A DNA stretch of 64,000 bases from Setaria digitata (taxonomy: Eukaryota > Nematoda > Chromadorea > Rhabditida > Setariidae): the NCBI GenBank assembly GCA_003640385.1, contig RCAB01000100.1, positions 105,833 through 169,832 of the forward strand, given 5' to 3'. The notes below the pieces were generated by a model that did not search any database, had not been told where the DNA came from, and was given only the letters and a program-made list of their open reading frames with translations. This document shows positions 24,148 through 36,770 of this stretch, in pieces (positions within the stretch are counted from its first letter, which is position 1; each line of letters begins with the position of its first letter). The position numbers and the translations under genes are program-made.

Positions 24148-24523
24148 CTATTCACCTTTTTCTCTATCAGTCTGAGTTAAATAATCTTCAACTCCTTGTT
24201 GGTAGTCTCTAGACTTACTCTTTTCAGGTCCGAAAATGAAAATTACTGCAAAAGATAAAACGAAGCAAGTAATGGATGGCAGTGGTACAAAAGCTACCAA
24301 AATAGTTAACAAACACGTTTGTCCTTCATTTATTTGTCGGTTAAATCGTTGATAGAAAATAACAATCGATTTTAGGATCAAATGGGATCGGTGAATTAAT
24401 TGTGTATGTATTGCTGTGATCGTTCCGACCGATTTTCAGCGCAGTACCGTTTGTACGTCGTTGCGACTGGTAATAGTTGTTGAGCATCATTTTCTGGATG
24501 GAAGAATATTCATTCATTCTCAC
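24148..24523 (-). CDS. Small predicted membrane protein, model unresolved
   Basis: Two - strand frames overlap here. One starts with ATG at 24523 and gives 60 residues rich in Asn, Gln and Ser. The second, ending at 24148, encodes a strongly hydrophobic stretch of about 30 residues (LLTILVAF, CFVLSFAVIFIF) followed by a charged tail. They could be joined by a short intron whose acceptor (aaatgaag) would lie near 24325, or be a frameshifted gene, or be chance. It would be divergent from the gene at 24602 with about 80 bases between start codons. No family is recognised. Confidence 0.3.
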
Positions 24524-24601
24524 TGCTTTCTGTTCTTATCGTTGATATACTACCACTTAGACTTGTTTTCTTTGAACTTATGGATGGTTTAGGTAAATAA
24601 C

Positions 24602-27600
24602 ATGTCTGTTATGGACGGTTCAGTAAGCCGAACTAACAGCAACAATGTCAACTCACTGTTTCTTATCACGTTTGTCCTATATACCATTGTAACAGTCACT
24701 CGGTGTCAACAACATCAACGACATTTATTTGCTGGAAACACAGAAGATGATGATCTTTATGTTCTTATTGATGAAATTAGTGTTTATACATGTCGAGGAG
24801 GTATGCATATTTTTTGCATCTAAGATCTGTTAACGATTGCTGTCGGAGGTTTCAGCTCACTTCTCATCTTCTGTAGCCAGTGACTTCCAGTGGATTCTGT
24901 GCAAATGCTAGGCTCTGAACCCCAGCATTGAACAGATGCCAGGACGTTGTTTCAGTGAACATCTAAATGTTACATTGTCTTCACTCATTGTTACAGTATT
25001 TGCAGCTGTAAATGAGATCAAACTAACCGAAGATGATGTTGACATTGTTAACGAGAAAGGTAATCGCGTGTACTTCATCAAGGCTCCCGGTAGTTATTCT
25101 TTACATTTTAAAAAACTCGTCGTCACCAAAGATTTTGGATATTTGAGTGGTGAGATTGGGGTTACACTTCAAGTACCAATCATTGAAGGTCCTGCAGGTT
25201 TGTCATCCAAATTTTAAATTCATTTTTTAAAATTTTTTCGAGGAAAAATTTTTCCGATGACAAAACTGTAAGTTATAAGGACTTTCCTTTCGCAACGAAC
25301 ATTTCAGGAATCCGTTTCGATCTCCCATATACAGTGATACCAGAAACTGGAATCTTGGATCAAGAATGTGATGAGCAAAGCGGTGTCATAGAACGTGGTA
25401 ATCGACAGTACTGGTAAGCTTACAATGGCCATGAATTGAAGCGATATTTTCATCGGAAGAATTCTCTTTTTGTTGAATAAGAAAATTAGTGATTAGCATG
25501 AAGTGAATCGTAAAATCAGAATGTCAGTAATAATTATCTACAGACTTTAGAAAACCATAATGAAAAGGTAGTAATGCTGAAAACACTACAAATCTGAGGC
25601 TGTGAAGGGCCAAGGGATACCTAAGAAATGAGATCAAGTTAAACGAAAGTAAATAATTAATTGTTCCAGTGATCGCCACTTGTCACTTCCTAGTGTAAAT
25701 TAAAAAAGAATTACTTAGTTCCTTACAACACAGTAATAGTTTTAGTTCAGGAGAAATAGACCTGACATGGTGTTGTTTGATTTTGCCTCACGTTCATCTA
25801 GCGGTAATCTCGCACTTTTGCTTCGCTTACTTTTTTACTTAAGAAATTTGAGCATTTTAGTCGATACTGTGATATTTGTGGACTAACAGCTAAATTGGAA
25901 ACAGATTTGAACGACAAAGGCCATTTGTTTTTGCCAGAAGTGGCACGAGGTAATGAGGAAAAATTTTCACCTGTTTGTAATCGAATTGCATCCAACGTTT
26001 ACGAATTTAATCGAACTATCAATTTGCCTGGTAGACGAGAATTGGAAGCAAGAATCAGTGAAAAGATTCAAGGACTGGACGGCGAACTTCGTCAGCGACT
26101 GAACAAAAAAGTATTTGTTTACTGAAAACTAAGAAAAAATTTCTCTCAGAAGATGAGAATCTACTAAGATCAATCATATATTTTAGATTGTTAGTTTCAT
26201 AGTTTTCTTACTTCCTAGTCTTTCGTACTGGTCAAATATGAAGCAATTAACTTTAACTTCTGTCTCGCTAACTGAGAAATTAAAGTGCTTTCTAAACAGC
26301 ATTTCCAAAATGCTGTCTAATATTTTCAGTTATGGCCAACAAGATAAAGAAAGTTTTTCCTCATTTCAGGGCAAAAACTATTTCGAGCTGAAACACAAAT
26401 CATTAGTAAACTCTTTTTTTTTTTTGAATATTATCGCCATTTTTGTAATACTAAGAGATAGAACGTAAATACTTCTCGACGATTACTTACATCTGATATC
26501 TGGTATTCGGGGCTTTTCAAATAGAAGGTATTTCAGAGGGGTCGATTTCAAGTGTTTCTAAATTTGATCAGTGCCGAACAGCCAGCAATCAGGCAGAACG
26601 ACTGGTTTAAAAAATCAGCAGATGTAAATAAAATTTTGCTTTCTTTTTAGGAACTCGATAAATTTCAAATCAATCATCAAGGCGATCTAATTTCCTTCTT
26701 AGACCTCACATAAGAAATAAAGTATTGAACTTGTGCATTGAAACTATGGATTGTTCCAAGCTAACTATAAATCAAACTAAAGAATATTCCTTCTTTTTCA
26801 AATGCTCACTTCATTAAATATTCCAACTTTTTTTTTCAAAATTTCCATTTTATATAAAATAAAAAAGCATTCTTTTTTCATTTGAGACGGCGATAGTAAA
26901 AAAAAAGAGAAAAGTTTTCATGAAATAAACTGATAAATGTCAGTAAATCATTTGATAAGCAGTAACTTGTAGTGTCAGTGCTGCTGGGATGACAGTAGCG
27001 CTGCATGCCGTGGCATGCTGAGCTTCCTGTACTGCAGTCGAGAAGAATGCAAGAATCGCTGGGCACAACGATGCTTACATCACACAGCACGCATTGCTGC
27101 ATGCTATACAATTGAATTCAACTATCACACCACTATTTCCTACTCAGATGTGATTCAATTTCTGAAGGAGAACAATTATCCGAATCAGGAATCTGCGGTG
27201 AATGCATCGCTAACGCAAACACCGTTAGTTAGCTTATCGTTTCTGCAGCAAATTTCATTTCATTTAAATATGATTTAGCTTAACGTTTCAGCTGAAAATG
27301 CATAAACACTATATAAATCTATATAGTGTTTATGCGCTAATACAATCCTACAAAAGAAATATGCGAAGTAGGCATTCTTCCAGAAAGCGAAAAATTCACC
27401 ATTTTTTCCATTCTTTTAGGAAGGAAGCAAAGTCACTAAACAGATCAAGCTAATCCCTAACCTGATTATCCTGATCACAAAAGGAGTTAATTTCTCTTAA
27501 CTCAAAAGTTCTCCAAAACTTTCTTTCAGAATAACTTCAGAATACACTTTGGAGAACGATAAAGTTGGCCACAACGTCCTTCTACCTCTAACCGAAAGAT

Positions 27601-27701
27601 GTGTAGCAAAAATGCCAGAAAGATTAACACATCTACGACGTTATTGCATCATCTTCTGGAATGATAAACTATGTTGTTCACATTGTCCTGGTGTATGTTG
27701 A
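24602..27701 (+). CDS. Predicted secreted cysteine-rich protein, family unknown
   Basis: Six exons join in phase: 24602-24800, 25006-25197, 25308-25413, 25861-26110, 26973-27223 and 27530-27701. They encode 389 residues. An N-terminal hydrophobic segment (residues about 18-34, LFLITFVLYTIVTVT) looks like a signal peptide with cleavage near the following Cys. The middle is hydrophilic with regular beta-like alternation. The C-terminal half is Cys-rich: a CRYCDICG motif near residue 166, CQCC, several Cys in the 26973 exon, and the closing CCSHCPGVC. No transmembrane anchor is seen after the signal peptide. A TTTAG acceptor at 24591-24592 sits ten bases before the ATG. I do not recognise the family; disulfide-rich and extracellular is the inference. 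Confidence 0.7.
26651..26713 (+). CDS. Possible alternative last exon of the cysteine-rich gene
   Basis: The acceptor ctttttag ending at 26650 opens a phase-0 frame of 20 codons and a TAA, compatible with the donor at 26110. An AATAAA hexamer starts at 26716, just after the stop. Using it would remove the Cys-rich C-terminal third. The hexamer is too close to the stop for an ordinary 3' end, so this is tentative. Confidence 0.25.
   Translation, partial: ELDKFQINHQGDLISFLDLT
27300..27335. repeat. Perfect 16-bp inverted repeat with 4-base loop
   Basis: The left arm 27300-27315 is exactly complementary to 27320-27335, with loop AATC. It lies inside the intron 27224-27529 of the cysteine-rich gene. 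Confidence 0.9.
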
Positions 27702-29961
27702 TTCTAGATTTCTCTTCTCTTCAAATTTTCATTTCAACGAATTTACTTGTTACTTTCATTCACTAACGAACGGGTCCATTCTGAACGCCTCTGATATCCG
27801 ATGAAAACTAAACGAATTGTTATTCCATGAATCACTAACATAGTGTGCTTTCGAAGCCAGTTCAGTTCTAGACGGTTCTCGGTCTTCGAATGTCAACTTG
27901 TAAATTACCCGTTTGATCGGTATTTTCGTTGACAGAAAATCCATCAAAAATTTATATTAACCGTGTTTCCAAAAATTTTGAATTGAGAAACTTACTCTTT
28001 CTTCCCTCCTTCCGCCAAAAAAAAAAAAAAAAAAAAAAAATTAATCAGATTAATTGAACTATTAGTTTCAGTGTTTTACTTTCTTTCCAAAATTAAGCTG
28101 TTTTTCAAAATTTTGATTGAATCATATTTTAACAAATTTTGGTTGTGAAATCTGTTACTCTACTGTCATTGCTTGGTTTTTCTGACTGCACAAAAACAGT
28201 ACTACTTATTTTATTTTATGGAGTAGCCCTTTTAATAAACAACATTTTAGCATATTTGAGCAAATTCAATATTGGCTTAAAACTAATCCTTAAATCCTAC
28301 TTTCAATTTCTTACTACGGAAAGAAGGTCAAAGCTATTTAAATTATGTAATAACTGAATATGCAATTGTTACGTGAATTGCTTTTGTATCACCGCAAAAT
28401 GAAATATTCTGAAGTTTTCTTAAATATCATTTTGATTGCTAATGAGCTATAAACTGTTCAGGCAGTATCTAATTCTGTAAAACATTTAAGCGAACAGGGC
28501 ATCTGATTTACGAATTTCATATTGCTGTTTCATTGATATTTGCAGGCGTTGATAAAAAAAAGCTTTTCCTCTCAAATGTTTTCTAATTTTTACATTACCA
28601 ATTTCGTTTTTAGTCATAATTTTGTTGGCTATATTATAGACAATTTCCTTTTCTTTTTTTTTTCTTTAATTCAACCTTGAAATGAATATCTGATAGATTA
28701 AATTTAGGACTACTGCAAAAGCCACTATGACCTCGCCACTATTCTATTCCTAATATTATTCATATTGCAAGAACTACCTCAGTTCCCCCTTATTTGCCAA
28801 CTTTACAGTGAAGCTATTACTGCCCAACAAAAAAAAAAAAAAAAAAATTATCCCAGAGAATGACGAACATACTGGTCCAGCTAAGGTATACTTATGTACA
28901 GTATGACGAAAAATACAGTATGAATAATGCCTTTTAATGATTATGGTAATTATATAAATCTCTTTCAGTAATTATATTATATGTCTAATATTTTTATTAA
29001 ATTATTCACCTGTTAGTGAATCAATCGAAATAGCTGTAGCAAATCCAAACTAGGCTAGAGAGATCATACTCACAAGTTTTATCCCTAGTGTGAACATTTT
29101 GGTGGAAAAATTATTAATCCATATCCCTTTCCATATATCGAAATTAACGCATATTGTAGGGGACGTAAATCTAAAATATTTTAATAGCACAGTTCCTGTC
29201 ATGCTACTCTTATATTCCTTTACACATTGAAATTTGACAAAAGCCACTTTAAAGAATTACTAATTCATTTCCACAATAGCTACAATTAATTCATTTTTGT
29301 TGCATTTCGCCAACGATTGAAGCTATTTATTACTCAAGATCCTTGTTACTAATTAGTTCAAAAATAAACTCAATATAGCTAAATCTATGTTAGAATCATT
29401 GATCATCCAAAATGGGGGAGCTACTCGCTGTGTACCTGAAGCTAACCGAAATCAGTACATGCATACATAGAGGGTATAAAATTTCCTCCTCTTTTTATTT
29501 CAAAGTAATATCAGTTTATGGGTGTCTAATGATTTTTTCTTTCAAATTAAAAAGACTTCCAGTAATAAATGATCGGAGCAATTGAAAGTTCACTAGAATC
29601 GTCGGGTTTATGCTTAAAAATTAGTGAAAAAAACAAACGACGAATATGAGAATCGAGAAATGGATTTTATGGACAATTGACGGTGAGCAATTTGCCTGAA
29701 ACAAATTTGAAGTTGTCGCACTCTCAACACAATTACTTTGTAAAATCACATCTCATATATATGCTAACTGGTAAACCGACAAATATCATCAATTTCTCTG
29801 ATAAAAGTAGGTACTAAAAGATATATGTTATCCAAGAAATTAATAGTTAATTATCATAAAACATCAAATTCTTCAGAAATCCTACATTCATATGATCTAT
29901 AACGGCATAAAAAAGCGTAACTTCCCTAAATGTTTATCTGCTTGTTAAATCATATGAATCC
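27702..29961. other. No supported gene
   Basis: AT-rich sequence with long homopolymer A runs near 28018-28040 and 28830-28847. Open frames of about 65-72 codons on both strands have no splice context or family signal. Confidence 0.5.
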
Positions 29962-32537
29962 TTAACATCTGAATATTAAAAAAATTGCGAATACCAAAAA
30001 GAAAGGATATTCAAGATCGGAAAATGAAGATAATGAAGATACCTCCACCTTTACCTGTTCCAGTTCACCAAGTGCTTGACTTATCGCAAAAGTTAAAGGG
30101 AATCTGATATCGCTATCACTGATGCATTTGCCAGTGAAATCATCGAAATCCAAGGTCGATACAAATATCCCACCACACTATTCTCTTTTTATCCATTGAA
30201 CTTTAACTTGTGAGAAGCCGATGAAGCGGAAAAAATCTGTAACACAAAGATACGTATTTACATAGATTAATAAGCAAAGATTGAGAAAGATTTAAATTTT
30301 AAAGAAAAAGTTCAACTTTGACTCGGACAGAATCAACGTCATCATGTGAGTACCAATGGTCACCATAAACCAAATATGGCACCTTCGCAAAATGTTCCTG
30401 TCGGCGTACGGCATTACCAGCCAGAAATTCTTAATCTGATAATGGATAAAATATTATCAGAGGATATTTACTTTTGAAAAATTAGGTATCTTAGTTACCG
30501 TAAAATCTATTACGAAAAAAGAAATTATTAAATCGAAAAAAAGGGCTAACTTCGAAGCAAGCAACAACGCCAGATTCTTGAATGAACTCTGTCACCTTGG
30601 AAAACCGCCGTTGGTACCGATACCGGTAGTCGATATATTTTCTTCAATGTCCATAAGTTGCTACATCCACAACGACTTTCTCACCTGCCATACCTCTTTC
30701 TTCCCAATACGATGCAGCCAATCCTAAACTTCTTTTGCACTCAATTAATCGAAAACATTGATATTTAGTTTATGATTACACAATTTACGTGGAACGTGAA
30801 ACTATTTCAGGCTATCCGCAAAAACCACACGAAAATCAAAATAAGCCAAAGTGCTCACTATGTCCCAGTTGCAGTACCTGTAGAAAGAGTAGAGCGGATT
30901 ACTAAAATCTATCACTGGTTTCCAGGGACCATGGAAATCATAGGACATGAGTAGTTAACGTATCTAAAGGGAAATAATCTGAAGATTAGAAAAGGTAAAA
31001 GAATCAATTCAGTCATTTATATTAAAGTATGGGAAAATAGAACGAACTAGTTTGANGTAAAAGAATCAATTCAGTCATTTATATTAAAGTATGGGAAAAT
31101 AGAACGAACTAGTTTGAGCTTCAAATATTGCATTAAAACCGAAAAGCGGTTTCGAAAAAAAGGAAATAGAGATGGTAAGATGGAAACGAAATATAAACGG
31201 AGCAAATTCCGGAATCTCATAACCATTGTCCACTTTCTCTTTCGATGCTGATACTTCTGCCGTCGCTTATAGCCACTGTTTTCTGATTCAAGTTTTGCTG
31301 CTTCCCACAAGCCATAGAAAATGATTATTTAAAAAAAAATTTTTTTCATTTCATCAATGTATCAATTATTAATTAGTAAGGATAAATTAGAAATGCTGTA
31401 TCTCCTTGGAGTTTTATGTTAAGTTCTTGAGCAATTCTAAATTATCCGGGAGAAATCAACAGATCCAAAGAAAAGGAAAATTATACTTACTCAAATTGCC
31501 AGCTTGAGCAAATTATTTTCATTTTGTTTTCATATTATTCATTCTCATTCAGCCAAATGCATCCGTCAAAGTTTCAACAGCGTTTATCTTCATTAGACGT
31601 GTGGAAGAAGCAGCATCGGCTGGTTCATTCGGATATTCCCAGTCAATGTCTACTCCATCAAACTCATGTAGACGAACAAAACAGCAGAATTTATAGATGT
31701 TGAACATCCTTGATGGTTACTGGCCATTTCCCGCAAATTTCCTTTACTCGATCATTTTAAATTCGATTCTGATCAAGATAATTTTACCACTTTTATTACC
31801 TTAGTTAATAGAGTGATAAGTGATATTGTTAACTAATGATACTTTTGAATTGCTTATAACGAATACAGAAAAGCAAAACGTCTGCTACATATTCGTCAAG
31901 CCGATCGCATACCAAAGTTTTGCTACAACAGAAATAAAATTAATCGTGTCATAAAAATTCGTGATTTGAGCGAGCAGCCACCAAATGAAAGGATGATCTC
32001 CGAATTCTCCTCCACTTCTTTCAAATTATTTACTCGAGTATAGAAATCAATATCTGCCCAATCAGTCAGCAAATCGGTAAGATCAGAAGCTTTGAAATAA
32101 TTTAAATGAAATCGAAAAATTAAACGCTTAAAAAAAAACCTGAATTTTCTTTTGGAATCTTACTGCACAGTACAACTATCGTTTATATAGCCAAATTCCT
32201 AGAGTACATATGTGCAAAGTCCCGGTATATAATCTTCTGGTGAATATTTTCCTTTTCTTCAAAAAGTAACTGTCAATACTTCTCACACAATTGTTGTTCT
32301 TTTTGATGACATTAATTGCTCCAAAATCATCACGACAGACTGAACTGAATGTATATCAGATCACATTTATTTGAACTTATTCCTTGAAATTGTTCGAGAA
32401 AAGATCTCTAAAATCACAAAAAGACCATAGCATCAACAACACTTACCTGCCTTTTTCATTCGTGATACAGAAATTATCAAAAGTACGTTAAGCAAAAATA
32501 GTACTCGAAAATAAGCAACTGTTAGTATCAGGTTCAT
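29962..32537 (-). pseudogene. Decayed GH18 chitinase-like gene
   Basis: Read on the - strand, glycoside hydrolase family 18 motifs appear in the correct order. There is a signal peptide from ATG 32537 ending at a good donor near 32450, an LCTYV segment near 32215, ILSFGGCS near 31985, the catalytic DGVDIDWE near 31640, VSASKE near 31245, MSYDFHGPW near 30940, YWEERGM and ATYG near 30680-30650, VPYLVYGDHW near 30400, and DFDDFTGKC near 30150. Coding continuity is broken by in-frame stops at 32199-32201, 30644-30646 and 30178-30180, an apparent stop at 31267-31269, and compensating frame changes between about 30645 and 30590. The catalytic Asp and Glu codons survive. Retained intron signals make it a non-processed relic. 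A 61-bp duplication with an N interrupts it. Sequencing error could explain one lesion but hardly all. Confidence 0.8.
30995..31117. repeat. 61-bp perfect direct repeat around a single N
   Basis: Bases 30995-31055 and 31057-31117 are identical and separated only by N at 31056. This is the signature of two contig ends with unmerged overlap, not a biological tandem repeat. Confidence 0.9.
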
Positions 32538-35192
32538 TTCTGACTTGGATGTCACATAACTAGAGTGATTCTTATAAACAACGTCGTGTATGTCAAAACT
32601 CAAAAATGTTTCTTGAGAACGGATAGTTGAAAAAAAAGGGGCAAAACAAATTTTTAAAATTTAAAATTAAAACTATATGATTTACTGAATGACAGTCGTT
32701 ATGATTTTCGTTGGGGTCATAAATGACAAGCAGTATGTTCAGCAACTTCAAATGGTTGAAATGTTATTCTTTGTTCAGCAGTGGTTATATAATTACTGCA
32801 GAAAAGCACCATAAAAAAATATGTTATTCACCAATCATTTACCATTATATCAGTTAACAATTACCTAATGTTTTTCAAAATGATTAACAAAAAAAAAACA
32901 AAAAAATGAAACATAGTGACAAACCATTGGTTGTATTTATGTTATTTTTCAGCTTGCAAATAAGAATGGATTTTGTTATGGAATCTATTGAGGATTTTAT
33001 TTTCTTACCACTTCTATCGCTTCTTTATTGACATGAAAGTTCTACTTCTCATTTCTACTTAACACTTATAAATTTAAGAAATATCAGGAATAAATAAGAT
33101 AACTTCAGGATGATACAGTGAAAAGAAAAGCTTAACTATCAATGGAAAGTAGTGAAACAATGTTTTGATTATTGAAAAACAGGGTATAGTGTTCATAACC
33201 GTATAGATTCTTGGGTAAATATATTCAATGAAATTAAGTAATAAAACTATTGCTGGATGGTAATGTCACTGGATGTCAGGCATCATCAGTTTTCCTTCAG
33301 AAGATTGATGAAGCCAGTAGCCAATCGTTTTTTTTTTTTTTTAGATTTCATAACGATTCATTAGCCTAAATATCTGGAAAATGGAATTATTAGGAGTACC
33401 ATAATGAATGGAAACGTGCAGCTGACTACAAACCTGTTGATATTTTATGAGTTCTGTCGTTTTATTCATTTACTGACTTTTTGAGTTTTATTTGTAATAT
33501 GATTTCCAGTAATTTTCATTAGAATAATTGCACTTTCAACTGAAATTGCCAAAGTTTTTCTCTACAATGAAATGAGAGATTTCAAAGGAAAATTGAAAGA
33601 AATATGCCTCTGTAGTTACTATGAACGAGAAAATATTTTCTAATAGAACTACAATTTATATTATACTGGACTGCATCGAATAAAATGAACACTAAGAATA
33701 AACTGGAAATTCAACCACTATCAGCTGAAAAGTTAACTGTGTTGTAATAAAATGACTGAAAATAAAAATGAGTCAAAAAGAAAAGTTCATTAACATAGGT
33801 AAGCACCATTCAATTCCACAACGAATTTTTTTCTCAGATTTTTTCATAAGTTTCAGAAGGAAGAGTGGAAGAATGGACATCAGTGTAATGCAGTTAGGAA
33901 AGTTGGAGAGCAGTAGATTGTATGCCATTTATTAGCTTATAATTAAATCTATTTATTGAATTATTTCTTAAAAAACTCAAAACTGATTGAATGACCTATT
34001 ACTGCTGCTATTTATTCCAGGTACCGAGTGGCGTGAAACTGAACAGAGTTGGATTTAATTAAATTGACTTGAAGTATGAGATCAAAATCTCATGAATTAC
34101 ACAACTAACTGAATATCCTTCTGAACTTAAGCGGCAACAGTTTTACAAACATCACTACTTCTTAGACAGCAAAAAAATCACGCCGAATATACATCGAAGA
34201 ACTAGAGTGTACCCAAGAAAACTAAAATATATCGCCACCATATAATGAGTAGCGGGGTAAGTTAGTTGACGAAATAACCGATTGCACTTCTCTTATTAGC
34301 AGTATTCATCTAAATAAAGATCAATCATTAGACATTTGCACGGAACCAATTAAATGTAACAAAAAATAAACACTGGTAATAAAACTATACTTTTATGATA
34401 GTTACAGCAACAGCCAAGAAGACTACATCGAGGTTACCGCTTAATCAACGAACAACACGTTAAATGAGGTACAAAAAAGAACCATAAAAACAGCATAAAG
34501 TGGTCAAATATTTACAAAAAAAAAATACATAATGAAAAACCAACAGAGCATGAGACAAAAATATTTGTCATTTATGATTGCTTATCATTACTTTTAATTA
34601 ATGTTGAGGAATAACTGCATTTCTCAAAGGAGGTAATAAAAGTTACCTAATATTTTTTAAAGCAATTAAGAAATAGATGATAAATTCCATTTAATTATAT
34701 TTACAAATAACGATCAAAAATTATTGGTTTAAAAAAAAGGGTATTTAAATTTCCTGCAATTAGGAACAACTGCATTTCCCAAAGGAGGTACAAAATTCGA
34801 TTTTGTTTAGCTTGATAATTTTTTTTTTCATGCTGAAAAAAAGTGCACAACTAAAATAAACCATATAAAGAGTATTTATTTTTTCATCTCCATAAAAAAT
34901 TTGGAGAACTGAATCTCTCCCACTCAACGATGTCCAAATTCTTACCGAATGGTGGGGACTAATTTGGCACATTACTTATGAATAAAAGAATTTTCTTTCC
35001 AAAAACGTTACAAACACTTTCAACTCTATAAAGGCAGTAGCATGACTTAATGAAGACACTTTCGTTTCTCACTTCAGAAAATTTCTTAACTATAATTTCA
35101 GAAGGTAACTTCCAATATTTGAAAATACATATCTGTAAAAAGCAATTATTGAATATATATTGCATAAAAAAACCACCCCTCAAAAATTGGAA
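32538..35192. other. No supported gene between chitinase relic and DNAJC17
   Basis: AT-rich, with scattered stops in all frames. The only structure noted is an imperfect 35-base direct repeat at 34607-34641 and 34762-34796. Confidence 0.5.
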
Positions 35193-36770
35193 TCACAAAC
35201 TATCAAACTTGCTTCTTCCATCATCAGCTTTCCTCTTTGAGCCTGCCATGATCGTCGATAAAACTTCAGCTTCAAAATCAGCGAATTCAACTGACGTCAT
35301 CGGTCGTTCTGCAATATAACAAATAATATTTCACGATCTTCCGAATTTCATCGTCCATCATGAAAATTTGTTTGATAGAAAAAAAGAGTTCTATCTAATC
35401 AAAAATTTAAACAGCAAAAGCAAAATCCAATCAAAAATCTTACCCGTTGGCTTGCTTAGCTGTACCTTGAAAGCCTTATTTCTTTTCGTCGTGGATGGTT
35501 TTTGTAAACAGGTCACAGTAATAGGGATATCGGGCTTTCCAGCTTCCTTTTCAACTCCTTCCTGAAAATGAGAGTACAGAATCTATTGCTCATAATGTTC
35601 TCTATCAGGAAAGTGAAACTAGAAAAACAAGTTCAATTAGATCACTAACCATGTCCAATAATTCGTCAAACTCTAAAATTGCCATGCCCTTGTTTCCATT
35701 TGAAACAATTATATCAGAGATGTGTCCATACTGAAACAATGTGAAATTTTTTTCTGCACGGCGTTAAACGCTTTCAAGTTTAAATACATTCTCAAAAATA
35801 ACAAACCTTAGAGAATAACTTTCGAAAATCTTCTTCATTATAATTGCATCGATCGTCATCTCGTTTCCACTTTAATTTGTAACGAGCCAACAATCCTGGA
35901 AATGCAATTTTCGGAAATCTGACTTTGGTTAAATGAAACACAGGTGGAATAAAACTAAAGCAAAAATTAAAAACTCAAGTTTACCACTGCTTTGCTCTTC
36001 CACATCCATGTTTTTACGAATTTCTTGTTCGATATTTTCTCTTTCACGCTGTAGCAGTTTCGAACCCTCTTTCCGTAAACGCTCGATCTGGATTTTTTTT
36101 TTTTTTAAATAATCTATTTTTTATTTTTTAAAAAATTTAAACATGGATCTTGAAAGTCTTTTTTTGATTAAAGAATTTATTAAAACCTTTTGAAAATGAC
36201 ATAAAATGACGACTATGCTCAGGAGCCCATTGCATGCAGCATTATCGGGAATAACTCTATATGACATATGTCCTAAAATACCTCCTTTTCGAGTTCTCTT
36301 TTAGCCCTTTCTTCTTCTTGCTGGGCGTTTAACACATTTGCCTCTCTCCTTTCAAGCTCCTCCCGTAATTTCCGTCGTTTTTCACTTTCATTCTGTTGCC
36401 TTCGCTGTATATAAATGGAATGTGCTGTTTTGGCAGCCAACACATGATCATAGGCAGCTCGAGCTGCTGAATCCGACAACAATTCGAAAGCTTTGGATAT
36501 CCTCAGGAACATTTCTTGCGCTAGAATTAAGCAGTTTCGAGAGAGAAACAGAATCTTTAAGTACGGATCGCCCATCTATGTGTTAATTGTACAAAAAAAA
36601 AGAAAAGACCAAATAAGATTACCTTCGTGTTTACGATCAGGATTTTTATCGGGATGCCATTTTAGAGCAGCTTTTCTGAATGCTTTCACAATTTGCACAT
36701 CCGTACAATCCGATTTCAAATCTAGCAATTCGTAAGGATCGAAATCTACCAAGCGAATGTCACTTGCCAT
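35193..36770 (-). CDS. DNAJC17: DNAJC17-like J-domain and RRM protein
   Basis: Seven exons join in phase: 36770-36623, 36520-36282, 36087-35985, 35895-35807, 35730-35650, 35561-35444 and 35308-35193, giving 297 residues (human DNAJC17 is about 300). Residues about 10-75 form a J domain with the HPD motif in WHPDKNPD and the typical end ISKAFELLSDSAARAAYD. A long charged coiled-coil follows (about 85-165, KRRKLREELERRE). A C-terminal RRM-type region comes next (LKWKRDDD, YGHISDIIVSN, KGMAILEF). This domain order is characteristic of DNAJC17, a nuclear co-chaperone linked to pre-mRNA splicing. It lies downstream of the KCTD3-like gene on the same strand, 630 bases away. Confidence 0.92.

Noticed and set aside
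28139..28357. 72-codon hydrophobic + strand ORF
   Set aside because: No start context, no splice partners; Leu/Phe-rich frames are common by chance at this base composition.
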